Below, in pieces: positions 44,474 to 57,029 of a stretch of 64,000 nucleotides of DNA; position 1 is the first letter of the stretch; every line of letters starts with the position of its first letter. Made by a program: the position numbers and the translations under genes. Source of the stretch: Corynebacterium pseudotuberculosis (GTDB lineage Bacteria; Actinomycetota; Actinomycetes; Mycobacteriales; Mycobacteriaceae); assembly GCF_002155265.1 (NCBI RefSeq), contig NZ_CP021251.1:1054001-1118000 (forward strand), in the 5' to 3' direction. The notes below the pieces were generated by a model. That model searched no databases. It was given only the letters and a program-made list of their open reading frames with translations, and was not told where the DNA came from.

Positions 44474-44484
44474 CGCTGTGAGCG
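44474..44484 (+). promoter_or_regulatory. Candidate ClgR site upstream of clpP1
   Basis: CGCTGTGAGCG is a dyad of the CGCT-N3-AGCG form known for ClgR, the activator of clpP1P2 in corynebacteria and relatives. It lies about 97 bases before the clpP1 ATG. By eye only. Confidence 0.4.
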
Positions 44485-44580
44485 AACAGGTGCCATGGGG
44501 GGACTAATAGGCAGGTAACGTGGGTTGCATTCGATAGTCACGTGGCTGGCTAAAAATAAAAATCTGTAAGGAGTACTGGA

Positions 44581-45180
44581 ATGAGTGACCAGATCCGCAT
44601 GGCTCAGGGCAGCACTGGCCTGAACCTGAGTGATTCCGTGTATGAGCGCCTTTTGCGTGAGCGGATTATCTTCCTTGGAACGCAGGTAGATGATGAGATT
44701 GCGAATAAGCTCTGCGCGCAGATCTTGTTGCTATCAGCTGAGGACCCAAACCGCGATATTTCCCTGTACATTAATTCGCCAGGTGGTTCTGTGACAGCTG
44801 GTATGGCTATTTATGACACAATGAAGTACTCGCCGTGCGATATCGCTACGTACGGCATGGGGCTAGCTGCTTCCATGGGGCAGTTCTTGCTTTCCGGAGG
44901 CACAAAAGGGAAGCGTTATGCGCTTCCTCACGCACGTATTATGATGCACCAGCCTTCGGCGGGCGTAGGTGGAACCGCCGCTGATATTGCTATCCAGGCT
45001 GAACAGTTTGCGCAGACTAAGCGTGAGATGGCTGAGCTTATTGCAGAGCACACTGGTCAGACTTTTGAGCAGATTACCAAGGACTCTGATCGTGACCGTT
45101 GGTTTACTGCTGCGCAGGCTAAAGAATATGGCATCGTTGATCACGTGATTGCGTCCGCACAAGGTCCGCTTTCTAACTAA
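44581..45180 (+). CDS. clpP1: ATP-dependent Clp protease proteolytic subunit 1
   Basis: A 199-residue serine peptidase with Ser98 (GLAASMGQ), His123 (MMHQPSAG) and Asp172. In actinobacteria ClpP1 and ClpP2 form a mixed tetradecamer that works with ClpX or ClpC. RBS AAGGAG precedes ATG 44581. clpP2 follows after 15 bp, and clpX lies about 3 kb downstream. Confidence 0.96.
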   Translation: MSDQIRMAQGSTGLNLSDSVYERLLRERIIFLGTQVDDEIANKLCAQILLLSAEDPNRDISLYINSPGGSVTAGMAIYDTMKYSPCDIATYGMGLAASMGQFLLSGGTKGKRYALPHARIMMHQPSAGVGGTAADIAIQAEQFAQTKREMAELIAEHTGQTFEQITKDSDRDRWFTAAQAKEYGIVDHVIASAQGPLSN

Positions 45181-45195
45181 GGCAGGAGAATATAA

Positions 45196-45825
45196 ATGAC
45201 TACTTCAGGAATGCAGATGCCCTCTGCTCGCTACGTGCTGCCTTCGTTTATCGAGCACTCCACCTATGGCACAAAAGAGACTAATCCTTACGCCAAGCTC
45301 TTTGAAGAGCGCATTATCTTCTTGGGTACCCAGGTGGATGATACCTCTGCTAATGACATCATGGCTCAGCTTCTGGTGCTGGAGGGGCTAGACCCCGACC
45401 GGGACATCACAATGTACATCAACTCCCCGGGTGGGTCTTTCACCTCTTTGATGGCTATTTATGACACCATGCAATACGTGCGTCCTGATGTGCGTACTGT
45501 CTGCTTGGGCCAGGCGGCGTCGGCAGCAGCGGTGTTGCTTGCTGCGGGCGCGCCCGGTAAGCGTGCCTGCCTGCCTAACTCTCGTGTGCTGATTCACCAG
45601 CCCGCTACCCAAGGGACTCAAGGGCAGGTCTCAGATCTGGAGATCCAGGCTAAAGAAATCGAGCGTATGCGTACTCTGATGGAGCAGACGCTATCTCGCC
45701 ACACTGGCCGTACGCCTGAGCAAGTTCGCATTGATACTGATCGCGATAAGATTCTCACTGCTCAGGAAGCTGTTGAATACGGAATCATTGATCAGGTTTT
45801 TGATTATCGCAAACTAAACGGCTAA
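45196..45825 (+). CDS. clpP2: ATP-dependent Clp protease proteolytic subunit 2
   Basis: A 209-residue partner of ClpP1 with Ser109 ([11 protein letters not shown]) and His134 (LIHQPATQG). It has the longer N terminus typical of the second actinobacterial ClpP. Translated from the same transcript as clpP1 with its own AGGAG site. Confidence 0.96.
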   Translation: MTTSGMQMPSARYVLPSFIEHSTYGTKETNPYAKLFEERIIFLGTQVDDTSANDIMAQLLVLEGLDPDRDITMYINSPGGSFTSLMAIYDTMQYVRPDVRTVCLGQAASAAAVLLAAGAPGKRACLPNSRVLIHQPATQGTQGQVSDLEIQAKEIERMRTLMEQTLSRHTGRTPEQVRIDTDRDKILTAQEAVEYGIIDQVFDYRKLNG

Positions 45826-45842
45826 CGCATTCTAGCTTTGAA

Positions 45843-45886
45843 AAAGTCCCCGCAACGCCCTAAATTATTGGTGTTGCGGGGACTTT
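45843..45886 (+). terminator. Terminator of clpP1-clpP2
   Basis: Arms AAAGTCCCCGCAAC and GTTGCGGGGACTTT are exact complements. Confidence 0.8.
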
Positions 45887-45901
45887 GCCATAATCGAGAG
45901 A

Positions 45902-48706
45902 GTGATTACACCTGCTTGGGATGCGAGGGGACGTCGAAAAGCTAGCGGCGAGCCCGAGGGGACAGCTCTCCACGTTTTAGTCATCGATAATTACGATTCT
46001 TTTACGTACAACATCGTGGACTACCTTGCTCGTTGCGGGGCTGAGGTCACGGTTATGCGTAACGACGCCCCCCTTGATCCCCGCCGAGTCCTCAAGCAGA
46101 GTAGCGCTTCCCTTGATGCCTTTGACGCAGTTGTCATTTCCCCGGGTCCTGGCAGTCCTACCATCCCTTCAGACTTGGGAATCTCCGCTGCGGTGTTAGA
46201 GCACGCGGAAGTGCCAGTGCTTGGCATATGCCTTGGCATGCAGGCGATGGCTTATGTCGAGGGCGGAAGAGTGGACAAAGCACCCGAGCCAGTTCACGGC
46301 AGGGAAGACGTAATCTGCGTGACTTCAGAGGATCCTCTATGGGAGGGAATCGCGGATTCTTTCACTGTGGTGCGCTATCACTCTCTCATGGTCACAGAAG
46401 TTCCCAGGTGTATGAGGGTTACCGCTAGGAATGCTGAGGGGCTTGTAATGGCCCTAGAACATAAGACAAAACCATGGTGGGGGGTGCAATTCCATCCAGA
46501 GTCTATAGGCAGCGAGCATGGCGAGCAGCTCATTGGCAACTTTTTGGCCATAGCGGCGCAGCATACGCAAGAACCCCGGGGAAGACGGGCGCACACGCAA
46601 GGCCAAGAGAATGTCCGTGTTGCCCAAACTCAGTCTGTTGCGGTCTATGAGTTAGCTGCTCCCGAAGAGGTGGAGCCGGTCGATATCTTTGTGGCCCTCG
46701 GAGGACAAGGCGCGCTGATGGAATTTGAGGGGAAGAGCATCATCGCGCCCTATACCAGTGGAGAAACGATCAGCGGTCTTGAAGACATTGCTCAGAGCAT
46801 GGACTCATACCCTCAGGTGAGCATCGAGCCTAACAATGGCGTTACCCCCTTGGCGCTACCCGGTTGGTTTGGTTATTTAGGCTATGAGGCAAACCATTCT
46901 GATTTTGGCCCTCAATCCCAGGCTCAGGTTCCTGCCTCCGGTGAATCAATAAAAATGTTTTTTGCCGAGCGGATTGTGGTGATTGAGCAAGGGCGTATGC
47001 AATTGGTCGCACTCGTGCCGCAACACGATGCCGGGGTCCGGGCGCTCGTAGAATGGCGTAATGCCGTGATGACGCGGATACGAGCCGCTGCCCCCGTGGG
47101 GAAATTCGATTCAGCTGCGGTAGGCCGGCTACACGTGAGGGAATCGCGAAGGAAGTATCTTCAGAGCATCGCCAAGATCCACGACCTCATTGGCCAAGGC
47201 TCAACCTATGAGGTATGTCTGACCACCCAGCTAGAAGCAGAAAGCGATGGCGATTTTGATGCCCCCGCCGCATACAAACGCCTCACCGAGATTGCCCCGG
47301 CTCCCATGCGCTCCTTGCTTGTCTTGGATGGTACCCACGTGGTGAGCTCATCGCCGGAACGGTTTTTAAAAATTAGCCAAGGGATCGTATCTTCAGAGCC
47401 CATCAAAGGTACTCGCGCGCGGTATCAAGACCCGGAAAAAGACGCAGAAATGCGGCAAGACTTGGCCACAAATAAGAAGGACCGAGCAGAAAACCTCATG
47501 ATCGTGGACCTGGTACGCAATGACCTTGCGCATGTGTGTGAGCCTGGCAGCGTACGGGTAGATGAACTATGCCAAGTAAAAACTTTTGCCAGGGCACATC
47601 AATTGGTCTCCACAATTAGCGGAAAATTGAAACCTTCTGTGACCCCCGCGGAGGTGATTCGTGCGGCCTTCCCCGGTGGATCGATGACGGGTGCTCCTAA
47701 GTATCGGACGATGGAGATCATCGCAAAGCTAGAGGGACACCCCCGCGGGGTCTATTCCGGGGCGATCGGTTTTATTACCGTGGATGGGAGCATGGATCTG
47801 GCGATGACCATACGCACTGCAGTGGTGCAAAAGCAGCGACTTAGCTATGGGGTGGGCGGAGCCGTCATCGCGCTATCTTCTGCAGACGCAGAATGGGATG
47901 AGATAGCAACAAAATCTGCGCCTTTGCTGAGCCTCGTCGAGCAGAATTTTCCCCACGAAGAGCTTCTGGAACACGATGGCACACGGCTACGGCCAGCGCT
48001 CCAAACAGCTCCGCCGACTGTGGTGGATTCCTTTTTGCTTGTCGACGGCCACGTTCGGGGGTTCGACTCCCATTGCCGGAGATTCCGATCAAGCTGTTTA
48101 GCTCTGCAGACAGCGGAAGAAGAAGAGATCGATAGGTTTTTGGCTGCTGTGAAGCGAGAGCTTCCTTTACACGGGAAGTGGTTCCCGCGCCTGGAGAGCC
48201 TCCCTGGCGGAAAAATGTACGTGAGGTTCCGGCCTGCCCCGAGGCGTCGTGAAGCTACGACGCTAACCACCGTTATACTGCAGCGCGGGCAGATACAGCA
48301 TCCGACGCTCAAGGGACCCGATCTGGCAGAGCTAATAAAAATCAAAAATACAGTGTCTACTGATGACGCCTTGCTTGTTTCCCCACGGGGAATACATGAG
48401 ACGACAACTGCGGCTCTCTTGGCATGGAAAAACAATGAGCTTGTGTCCATGGGGACAGAGCGCCTGGCCTCAGTGACCGAGCACGCGGTCCGAAAAATTG
48501 CCCAGGATCTGGGTTATCGAGTGACTCAGAAAACGTATGACCGCGCGGCGCTAGATGGCGTGGAACTATGGGTTGTCAATGCGTTACACGGAATTTCTCG
48601 GGTGAGTGAACTCGATGGTGAGCCACTGCCGTGTGACGCTCAACGTCTAGAACAATTTCGCAGCATGCTGGCTGGCCAGCAACAGTCCCTAATCGGAGAA
48701 AACTAA
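45902..48706 (+). CDS. pabAB: Trifunctional p-aminobenzoate synthase: PabA-PabB-PabC fusion
   Basis: A 934-residue enzyme that should make p-aminobenzoate from chorismate and glutamine for folate. Residues about 24-215 are the glutamine amidotransferase (GICLGMQAM with the nucleophile Cys, and QFHPES). Residues about 255-690 are the chorismate-binding component; the motif PIKGT, with Lys in place of the Ala seen in anthranilate synthase, marks it as aminodeoxychorismate synthase. From about 704 to the end is a PabC-like aminodeoxychorismate lyase domain (VDGHVRGFDSHCRRF, IHETTTAALLAW) with a candidate PLP lysine near residue 810. GTG start at 45902. Confidence 0.9.
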   Translation: MITPAWDARGRRKASGEPEGTALHVLVIDNYDSFTYNIVDYLARCGAEVTVMRNDAPLDPRRVLKQSSASLDAFDAVVISPGPGSPTIPSDLGISAAVLEHAEVPVLGICLGMQAMAYVEGGRVDKAPEPVHGREDVICVTSEDPLWEGIADSFTVVRYHSLMVTEVPRCMRVTARNAEGLVMALEHKTKPWWGVQFHPESIGSEHGEQLIGNFLAIAAQHTQEPRGRRAHTQGQENVRVAQTQSVAVYELAAPEEVEPVDIFVALGGQGALMEFEGKSIIAPYTSGETISGLEDIAQSMDSYPQVSIEPNNGVTPLALPGWFGYLGYEANHSDFGPQSQAQVPASGESIKMFFAERIVVIEQGRMQLVALVPQHDAGVRALVEWRNAVMTRIRAAAPVGKFDSAAVGRLHVRESRRKYLQSIAKIHDLIGQGSTYEVCLTTQLEAESDGDFDAPAAYKRLTEIAPAPMRSLLVLDGTHVVSSSPERFLKISQGIVSSEPIKGTRARYQDPEKDAEMRQDLATNKKDRAENLMIVDLVRNDLAHVCEPGSVRVDELCQVKTFARAHQLVSTISGKLKPSVTPAEVIRAAFPGGSMTGAPKYRTMEIIAKLEGHPRGVYSGAIGFITVDGSMDLAMTIRTAVVQKQRLSYGVGGAVIALSSADAEWDEIATKSAPLLSLVEQNFPHEELLEHDGTRLRPALQTAPPTVVDSFLLVDGHVRGFDSHCRRFRSSCLALQTAEEEEIDRFLAAVKRELPLHGKWFPRLESLPGGKMYVRFRPAPRRREATTLTTVILQRGQIQHPTLKGPDLAELIKIKNTVSTDDALLVSPRGIHETTTAALLAWKNNELVSMGTERLASVTEHAVRKIAQDLGYRVTQKTYDRAALDGVELWVVNALHGISRVSELDGEPLPCDAQRLEQFRSMLAGQQQSLIGEN

Positions 48707-48866
48707 AGGATAATTCTGCTACGGTGGATTGTCTTGTGCCTTGAGATAGTAGGCGCTGGGCGCGTATGGGCCGTTAGTTTGACGCACCCGCTAAAGTGAA
48801 GGACAGTCGATTACTAATCCGTTAGGCCGCTGACGGCTGGGAAGAATTGAGAGCTTCAACCTCACC

Positions 48867-50153
48867 ATGACACGTATGCAAGAAAGCGCTGACCTGCTCA
48901 AATGCTCCTTCTGTGGGAAGAGCCAAAAGCAGGTGAAGAAGCTGATCGCGGGTGGCGGAGTTTATATCTGCGATGAGTGTATCGAACTATGCAATGAGAT
49001 CATCGAGGAAGAGCTCAGAACTGCTGCTGAGGAGAAGCGAGAAGAAGGCAGCAAGCTACCGCGTCCTTCGGAGATTTCCGCGTTCCTTGATAAGTATGTG
49101 ATTGGGCAAGATGACGCTAAGCGGATCTTGTCTGTGGCAGTTTATAACCACTACAAACGAGTGCGCGCTGAAGAGTCCCGCGTTCTGAGCTCCCGCAAGA
49201 ACAAAGACGATGAGACCGAACTACAAAAGTCCAACATTTTGATGCTTGGGCCCACAGGCTCAGGAAAAACGTATCTTGCCCAAACCCTGGCTAGGCTTCT
49301 CGACGTTCCCTTTGCCATCGCAGATGCTACGTCGCTGACAGAGGCTGGTTATGTTGGTGAAGACGTAGAGAATATCCTTTTGAAGCTGCTTCAGGCAGCA
49401 GAATTTGATGTACAGCGTGCGCAGCGGGGAATTATCTATGTTGATGAGGTAGATAAGATTTCTCGGAAGTCGGACAATCCGTCCATTACACGCGACGTGT
49501 CCGGTGAAGGCGTCCAGCAAGCATTGCTCAAGATCCTAGAGGGAACAGTGGCTTCTATTCCCCCTCAAGGTGGGCGTAAGCATCCCAATCAGGACTTTAT
49601 CCAGCTGGATACCTCAAATATTTTGTTTATCGTCGCAGGAGCCTTTGCCGGGCTGGAAAAGGTTATCGAGGAACGCCGCGGTAAAAAGGGCATTGGTTTT
49701 GGCGCCGAGTTGACGTCCAAAGAAGATATTGACCAGATCGACGTGTTCAAAGAAGTCTTGCCAGAAGACCTGGTTAAGTTTGGACTGATACCGGAGTTCA
49801 TTGGTCGATTGCCTATTGTTGCCACCGTGGGGAATTTGGACCAACGGTCCCTAGTCAAGGTGCTTACAGAGCCTAAAAATTCCCTAGTAAAGCAGTATCA
49901 GCGGCTTTTTGAGATGGACGATGTGGTCCTAGAATTTGATGATGACGCCCTTGAGATCATTGCTGACCTAGCGATAGAGCGCGGTACTGGTGCGCGAGGT
50001 CTACGGGCCATCATGGAAGAGCTTCTGGTTCCTGTTATGTACGACATCCCGGATAGGGAAGACGTGGGGGTAGTCACGGTGACAGCAGCATCGGTGCGAG
50101 GCGAAGAACCTCCTCAGATGGCTGAGCAAGCTGATGAAGAAAAGACAGCGTAA
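48867..50153 (+). CDS. clpX: ClpX, ATP-binding subunit of Clp protease
   Basis: A 428-residue AAA+ unfoldase. The N-terminal zinc domain has Cys13, Cys16, Cys35 and Cys38; Walker A is GPTGSGKT, Walker B is IIYVDEVDK, and the RGTGARGLR sensor 2 region is intact. It feeds substrates to ClpP1P2. A 160-bp gap separates it from pabAB, so it likely has its own promoter. Confidence 0.96.
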   Translation: MTRMQESADLLKCSFCGKSQKQVKKLIAGGGVYICDECIELCNEIIEEELRTAAEEKREEGSKLPRPSEISAFLDKYVIGQDDAKRILSVAVYNHYKRVRAEESRVLSSRKNKDDETELQKSNILMLGPTGSGKTYLAQTLARLLDVPFAIADATSLTEAGYVGEDVENILLKLLQAAEFDVQRAQRGIIYVDEVDKISRKSDNPSITRDVSGEGVQQALLKILEGTVASIPPQGGRKHPNQDFIQLDTSNILFIVAGAFAGLEKVIEERRGKKGIGFGAELTSKEDIDQIDVFKEVLPEDLVKFGLIPEFIGRLPIVATVGNLDQRSLVKVLTEPKNSLVKQYQRLFEMDDVVLEFDDDALEIIADLAIERGTGARGLRAIMEELLVPVMYDIPDREDVGVVTVTAASVRGEEPPQMAEQADEEKTA

Positions 50154-50162
50154 AAATTAAAC

Positions 50163-50198
50163 AAAAGCGGTTCCACTAGGGCAGTGGAACCGCTTTTT
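50163..50198. terminator. Bidirectional terminator between clpX and the TetR gene
   Basis: Arms AAAAGCGGTTCCACT and AGTGGAACCGCTTTT are exact complements between convergent genes. Confidence 0.8.
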
Positions 50199-50211
50199 AG
50201 CTATGGATTAT

Positions 50212-50970
50212 TTAAGAAAATGGATCCGCGTCAACCTGGTAGGAGGCTTCCTCCATGCTGCGGGTGATTGAATCACTGGGGGCCGTTGACGTGAGATAGC
50301 TGACGTCATCAGAGCCCTTGAGATTTGATGTAAGAAAAGCTAGAACCGCGTCGACCGCCAGACGCGCCATTCCTTGAGTGTTGTCCTCATCCATCATGTC
50401 CACGCTGTAGAGATTGAGGGTGGTGGAGCGAGAATTGACGCGGAAGACCGCTAGCGAGGCGATAAGGGTAAACACATCTTGGGCAGAAATTCCAGGGCGG
50501 AATGCGCCGGCATCTTGTCCCAGCATGAGTAGCTTGTCTAGCTGCAGCATGATAGAAGATTGATCGGAAAGCGGGCTAGCCTCCGCGATTTTGCCAAAGT
50601 GGTGCAGGTTTTCCATCTGCAAGATGCGAATGGACTCGGGGTGCATTACATATGTTCGGAAAACAGCCTCTACGACCTTGCGGACCCCATCCACCGGAAC
50701 CGGCGTTTCTAGCTGCATTTCCTCTGCCGGAGGTCTGAGTCTGCGTACGGCTTCCTCCAGACACCTACGATAAAGACCCTTTTTATCACCAAAGTGATAA
50801 TGGATCATTCGCTTAGACATCCCGGATTGCTTTGCGATTGCTTCGAGCTTGGCGTCTGAGAAGCCGAATTCGGAGAACATCTCTAGAGCAATTGCGAGAA
50901 CCGCCTGCGGGGAGACCTCTGGAGTGTTATCTACCGACGCATTCTCGATGTGATCCACAGTGCCGTTCAC
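50212..50970 (-). CDS. TetR family transcriptional regulator
   Basis: A 252-residue repressor with the TetR HTH near residues 25-70 (FSEFGFSDAKLEAIAKQSGMSKRMIHYHFGDK). The long C-terminal ligand domain resembles the TetR_C group often found with aromatic or lipid degradation regulators; ligand unknown. It is divergent from mdh over a 600-bp gap, so it could control itself and possibly mdh, but no operator pair was identified with confidence. Confidence 0.88.
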   Translation of the reverse strand: MNGTVDHIENASVDNTPEVSPQAVLAIALEMFSEFGFSDAKLEAIAKQSGMSKRMIHYHFGDKKGLYRRCLEEAVRRLRPPAEEMQLETPVPVDGVRKVVEAVFRTYVMHPESIRILQMENLHHFGKIAEASPLSDQSSIMLQLDKLLMLGQDAGAFRPGISAQDVFTLIASLAVFRVNSRSTTLNLYSVDMMDEDNTQGMARLAVDAVLAFLTSNLKGSDDVSYLTSTAPSDSITRSMEEASYQVDADPFS

Positions 50971-52564
<1,594 letters not shown>

Positions 52565-52591
52565 CTCTTCCATAGCGTTTTCCAAGAATAA

Positions 52592-52635
52592 TGCTCCCGA
52601 TAGGGCCTCTTGAGGTTCTTGAATCGGGGGCTTTT
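52592..52635 (+). terminator. Terminator of mdh
   Basis: Arms GCTCCCGAT and ATCGGGGGC with an intervening loop and a T-run. Confidence 0.65.
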
Positions 52636-52730
52636 TCTTTATCTGTATATTCTTTGCACAAGCGGATCGGGGAAGCCTCACGGCCTACCTAAAAACCCCA
52701 GCGTGAAGTGTGGTTGGCGCTAACGCTAAG

Positions 52731-55466
52731 ATGGTCGACGTGACTGCGAATAATGAGAATGCGAACCGCGCTGACCGTCTCCCCGCGAGCTGGGATCCCC
52801 AAGCTCATGAGCAGGAGCTTTATCAAAGCTGGGTGGATGCTGGTTATTTTACTGCGAACCCCTCTAGCTCTAAGCCGCCGTTCTCAATTGTGCTTCCGCC
52901 GCCAAATGTAACTGGCCAGCTTCATATGGGTCATGCCTTGGACCATACGCTGATGGATTCCATTGCGCGACGCAAGAGAATGCAAGGCTTTGAGGTTTTG
53001 TGGCTTCCGGGTATGGATCATGCCGGGATTGCGACTCAAACCAAGGTCGAGGCCATGCTCAAGGAAAAAGAGGGCAAGAGCCGATGGGACTATGACCGCG
53101 AAGAATTTATCGGTCACGTCTGGGATTGGAAAAACGAGTACGGCGGAACAATCGGTAAGCAAATGCGAGCTATCGGTGATTCCGTAGATTGGTCTCGCGA
53201 GCGCTTTACCCTTGATGAGGGTCTCTCACGAGCAGTCCAGACCATTTTCAAACAGATGTATGACCGCGGCATGATCTATCAGGCTAACCGTCTGGTCAAC
53301 TGGTCTCCTGTGTTGGAAACTGCTGTTTCTGACATTGAGGTCGTTTATAAGGACGTCGAAGGCGAGCTTGTCTCCATCCGTTATGGCTCCATGGATGATT
53401 CCGAGCCACACGTTGTGGTTGCTACCACACGAGTAGAAACCATGTTGGGAGATGTTGCAGTGGCTGTTCATCCGGAGGATGAGCGCTACAAAGACTTGGT
53501 GGGTACCTCGTTGCCTCACCCGTTTATTGCGGATCGGCAGATGATCGTAGTTGCTGATGACTACGTTGATCCAGAGTTTGGCACCGGTGCAGTAAAGATC
53601 ACCCCGGCGCATGATCCGAACGATTACGCGCTTGGTGTACGCCACAACCTTGATATGCCCACCATCATGGACTCGACCGGTCGTATTTCGGGCACAGGAA
53701 CCCAATTTGATGGCATGGATCGGGCAGAGGCCCGTGTTAAGGTGCGTGAGGCTCTGGCAGAGCAAGGGCGCATCGTCAAGGAGATACGCCCTTACGTGCA
53801 CTCGGTGGGGCATTCAGAGCGATCGGGCGAAGCCATCGAGCCGCGTCTATCGCTGCAGTGGTTTGTTCGCGTGGAAGAGCTAGCCGCTATGGCGGGCGAC
53901 GCCGTACGCCAGGGTGATACAGTCATCCACCCCAAGTCCGCAGAGCCACGTTACTTTGAGTGGGTCGATGACATGCACGATTGGTGTATTTCGCGTCAGC
54001 TGTGGTGGGGCCACCGTATTCCGATTTGGTACGGTCCTGAGGACGCCGACGGTCAGCGAGACATTGTGTGCGTGGGGCCCGATGAACAAGCACCTGAGGG
54101 CTATACGCAGGACCCTGACGTTTTGGATACCTGGTTTAGTTCGGCTCTCTGGCCATTTTCCACCATGGGGTGGCCGGAAAAGACTCCTGAGCTGGAAAAG
54201 TTCTATCCGACTTCCGTCCTAGTTACTGCCTATGACATCTTGTTCTTCTGGGTTGCCCGCATGATGATGTTTGGCACGCTTGCATCTGAGTCCACTCCGG
54301 AACTTCTTGGAAAAGGCCGCGATGGTCGCCCGCAGGTGCCGTTTACTGACCTTTTCTTGCACGGCCTTGTCCGTGATGAACACGGCCGAAAAATGAGTAA
54401 ATCCCTGGGTAACGGTATTGATCCCATGGATTGGGTGGAACGTTTTGGCGCGGACGCATTGCGTTTTACCCTTGCTCGTGGGGCCAACCCCGGTGTCGAT
54501 CTGCCTGTTGGTGAAGATTCCGCGCAGAGCTCTCGTAACTTTGCCACCAAACTCTACAATGCCACCAAGTTTGCGCTGATGAATGGCGCGCGCGTGGGCG
54601 ACCTTCCTGCTCGCGAGGAGCTTAGCGACGCCGACCGCTGGATTCTAGACCGCCTTGAGCAGGTCCGAGCTCAAGTGGATTCCTACTTTGATAGGTACCA
54701 GTTTGCTAAGGGCAATGAGGCTCTTTACCAGTTTGTTTGGGGAGAATTCTGCGACTGGTACCTGGAGTTTGCCAAGGTACAGATTCCGCGTGACGTAGAC
54801 TCCGCAACACCTGAGGAGCGTAAACGGGGAGAAAACACTCAGCTCGTGCTGGGCCAAGTACTGGATGCTGTACTGCGGATGCTGCACCCTGCTATGCTAT
54901 TTGTCACGGAAGTTCTGTGGAAAGCTCTGACCGATGGCGAGTCGCTTAACGTAGCGGCATGGCCCACCGAGGCGGAAACAAACGGTGGTGCGCTTATCGA
55001 CGCAACCGCTGCTCGTCGTATAGCTGATGTGGAGAAGCTCGTCACTGAGGTGCGCCGCTTCCGCTCAGACCAGGGAGTGAAGCCCTCTCAGAAGGTTCCC
55101 GCTCGCGTGGACTTTGGCGCTTGCGACCTGGAAGAGCAGGAAAACATCGTGCGGTCTTTGGCACGGCTTGAGATCCCTGGGGATGACTTTGTGGCGTCGG
55201 CAAGCATTGAAGTGCGTTTGTCTCAGGCTACCGTTGTGGTTTCTCTGGATACCTCCGGAACCGTGGATAAAGTTGCTGAGCGCAAACGCTTAGAGAAGGA
55301 TCTGGCAGCGGCAACCAAGGAGTTGGAGACCACAGCTAAGAAGCTCGGCAACGAGGCATTCTTGTCTAAAGCACCCGAGGCCGTCGTGGAGAAAATTCGC
55401 AGCCGTCAGAAGATCGCAGAAGAAGAGGTAAAGCGTATCAACGCTCGCCTTGAGGAGCTGAACTAA
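52731..55466 (+). CDS. valS: Valyl-tRNA synthetase
   Basis: A 911-residue class I synthetase with the HIGH-type motif [11 protein letters not shown], the CP1 editing domain, KMSKS in [11 protein letters not shown], and a C-terminal coiled arm (about 850-911) typical of ValRS. ATG 52731 is preferred; a GTG at 52710 is also in frame. Neither has a strong ribosome site. folC follows with no gap. Confidence 0.96.
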   Translation: MVDVTANNENANRADRLPASWDPQAHEQELYQSWVDAGYFTANPSSSKPPFSIVLPPPNVTGQLHMGHALDHTLMDSIARRKRMQGFEVLWLPGMDHAGIATQTKVEAMLKEKEGKSRWDYDREEFIGHVWDWKNEYGGTIGKQMRAIGDSVDWSRERFTLDEGLSRAVQTIFKQMYDRGMIYQANRLVNWSPVLETAVSDIEVVYKDVEGELVSIRYGSMDDSEPHVVVATTRVETMLGDVAVAVHPEDERYKDLVGTSLPHPFIADRQMIVVADDYVDPEFGTGAVKITPAHDPNDYALGVRHNLDMPTIMDSTGRISGTGTQFDGMDRAEARVKVREALAEQGRIVKEIRPYVHSVGHSERSGEAIEPRLSLQWFVRVEELAAMAGDAVRQGDTVIHPKSAEPRYFEWVDDMHDWCISRQLWWGHRIPIWYGPEDADGQRDIVCVGPDEQAPEGYTQDPDVLDTWFSSALWPFSTMGWPEKTPELEKFYPTSVLVTAYDILFFWVARMMMFGTLASESTPELLGKGRDGRPQVPFTDLFLHGLVRDEHGRKMSKSLGNGIDPMDWVERFGADALRFTLARGANPGVDLPVGEDSAQSSRNFATKLYNATKFALMNGARVGDLPAREELSDADRWILDRLEQVRAQVDSYFDRYQFAKGNEALYQFVWGEFCDWYLEFAKVQIPRDVDSATPEERKRGENTQLVLGQVLDAVLRMLHPAMLFVTEVLWKALTDGESLNVAAWPTEAETNGGALIDATAARRIADVEKLVTEVRRFRSDQGVKPSQKVPARVDFGACDLEEQENIVRSLARLEIPGDDFVASASIEVRLSQATVVVSLDTSGTVDKVAERKRLEKDLAAATKELETTAKKLGNEAFLSKAPEAVVEKIRSRQKIAEEEVKRINARLEELN

Positions 55467-57029
55467 GTGGCTGACCAGCAGCATTCGCATGATGAGGGCG
55501 AGCTTGAGCGCACCATTGATGAGACCCTACAAGAGGAGCTTGCCAACCTTGGAATGGGAGAGGTGAAACTCAGTGAGGAAGGACTATCGCTTCCCATCTC
55601 CATGCATGCGGAAGCCAATGCTCCGGAATCCTCTGAGATCACCCCAGAGGATCTCGCGTCGCTTGCTTTGGTAGAAGCCGAACTGGATCAGCGGTGGTCG
55701 GAGACCAAGATTGACCCGACTCTCGAGCGAGTAGAACTCCTCATGGATCTGTTGGGAAATCCCGAGCGTGCATTCAATGCGATTCATGTTGCGGGAACTA
55801 ACGGAAAAACGTCGACAGTGCGCATGATTGAGGCGCTTATGCGTGCTTTTCATCGTCGCACTGGGCGTACCACAAGTCCGCATTTGCAGTTGGTCACTGA
55901 GCGCATAGCCGTCGATGGTGTGCCGATCCACCCGCGTGAATACGTGAGGATTTGGGAAGAAATCAAACCATACGTGGAAATGGTGGATGCCAAGTCGGAG
56001 GAATCTGGCGGACCCAAAATGAGCAAATTTGAAGTGCTCACGGCCATGGCTTACGCAGCATTCGCGGATGCGCCAGTAGACGTTGCAGTGGTTGAAGTAG
56101 GAATGGGCGGACAATGGGATGCCACGAACGTGATTAATGCCGATGTTGCCGTGGTCATGCCGGTGGGGCTCGACCATACGGATTTCCTAGGCGAGAGCAT
56201 CGAGGAGATCGCGGCGGAAAAGTCCGGGATCATTAAGTCTCGATGGGACATTGATGACTTGCTTACGCCGCCGGACAACGTGGCTATTGTGGCCGAACAA
56301 GACCCCAAGGCTATGAATGTAATCTTGGAACAAGCAGTTTCTGTGGACGCCTCCGTTGCCCGAGCAGGAGCTGAGTTTGGCGTGATCGAATCCACCGTCG
56401 CCGTGGGGGGACAGCAGCTGAGTATTCGTGGACTCGGCGGCGATTACACTGACATTTTCCTGCCATTATCTGGCGAGCACCAGGCCCGCAACGCCGCTTG
56501 CGCTTTAGCCGCAGTGGAAGCTTTCTTTGGCGCAGGAGCAGGCCGGCAACTAAATCAGGACACAGTCCGCGAAGGTTTCGCCTCAGTTCAGTCACCTGGA
56601 CGCCTAGAAAGAGTGCGTACTGCACCGACAGTATTCATTGATGCTGCTCACAACCCGCACGGCGCGGGGGCTCTTGGGAAGGCGCTGGATAGGGATTTTG
56701 ATTTCTCAAGACTGATCGGGGTAGTAGCGGTGCTTAGCGATAAGGACTATCGCGGTGTGCTTACATCGCTTGAACCCTATCTTTCAGAAATCGTGGTCAC
56801 TACGAACTCTTCGCCGCGTGCCCTGGAGGCTGAGGAGCTTGCCGAGGAAGCTCGAAATATCTTTGGGGAGGAACGCGTCCACGTGGCCTACAACCTTCCT
56901 GGGGCGGTTGAGCTTGCCGTCGAATTGGCTGAGGATACCGACATCCAATCGGGTGCAGGTGTCATCATCACAGGTTCCGTTATCACCGCGGGAGAAGCTC
57001 GCACTCTCTTTGGAAAGGAACCTGCATGA
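55467..57029 (+). CDS. folC: Folylpolyglutamate / dihydrofolate synthase
   Basis: A 520-residue Mur-ligase-family enzyme that adds glutamate to folates. HVAGTNGKTST is the ATP P-loop; DHTDFLGESIEEIAAEKSGI and DAAHNPHG are conserved. The first 60 or so residues are an acidic extension common in corynebacteria. GTG 55467 follows the valS stop immediately, and the next gene overlaps by four bases, so these three form one operon as in Rv2448c-Rv2446c. Confidence 0.94.
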   Translation: MADQQHSHDEGELERTIDETLQEELANLGMGEVKLSEEGLSLPISMHAEANAPESSEITPEDLASLALVEAELDQRWSETKIDPTLERVELLMDLLGNPERAFNAIHVAGTNGKTSTVRMIEALMRAFHRRTGRTTSPHLQLVTERIAVDGVPIHPREYVRIWEEIKPYVEMVDAKSEESGGPKMSKFEVLTAMAYAAFADAPVDVAVVEVGMGGQWDATNVINADVAVVMPVGLDHTDFLGESIEEIAAEKSGIIKSRWDIDDLLTPPDNVAIVAEQDPKAMNVILEQAVSVDASVARAGAEFGVIESTVAVGGQQLSIRGLGGDYTDIFLPLSGEHQARNAACALAAVEAFFGAGAGRQLNQDTVREGFASVQSPGRLERVRTAPTVFIDAAHNPHGAGALGKALDRDFDFSRLIGVVAVLSDKDYRGVLTSLEPYLSEIVVTTNSSPRALEAEELAEEARNIFGEERVHVAYNLPGAVELAVELAEDTDIQSGAGVIITGSVITAGEARTLFGKEPA

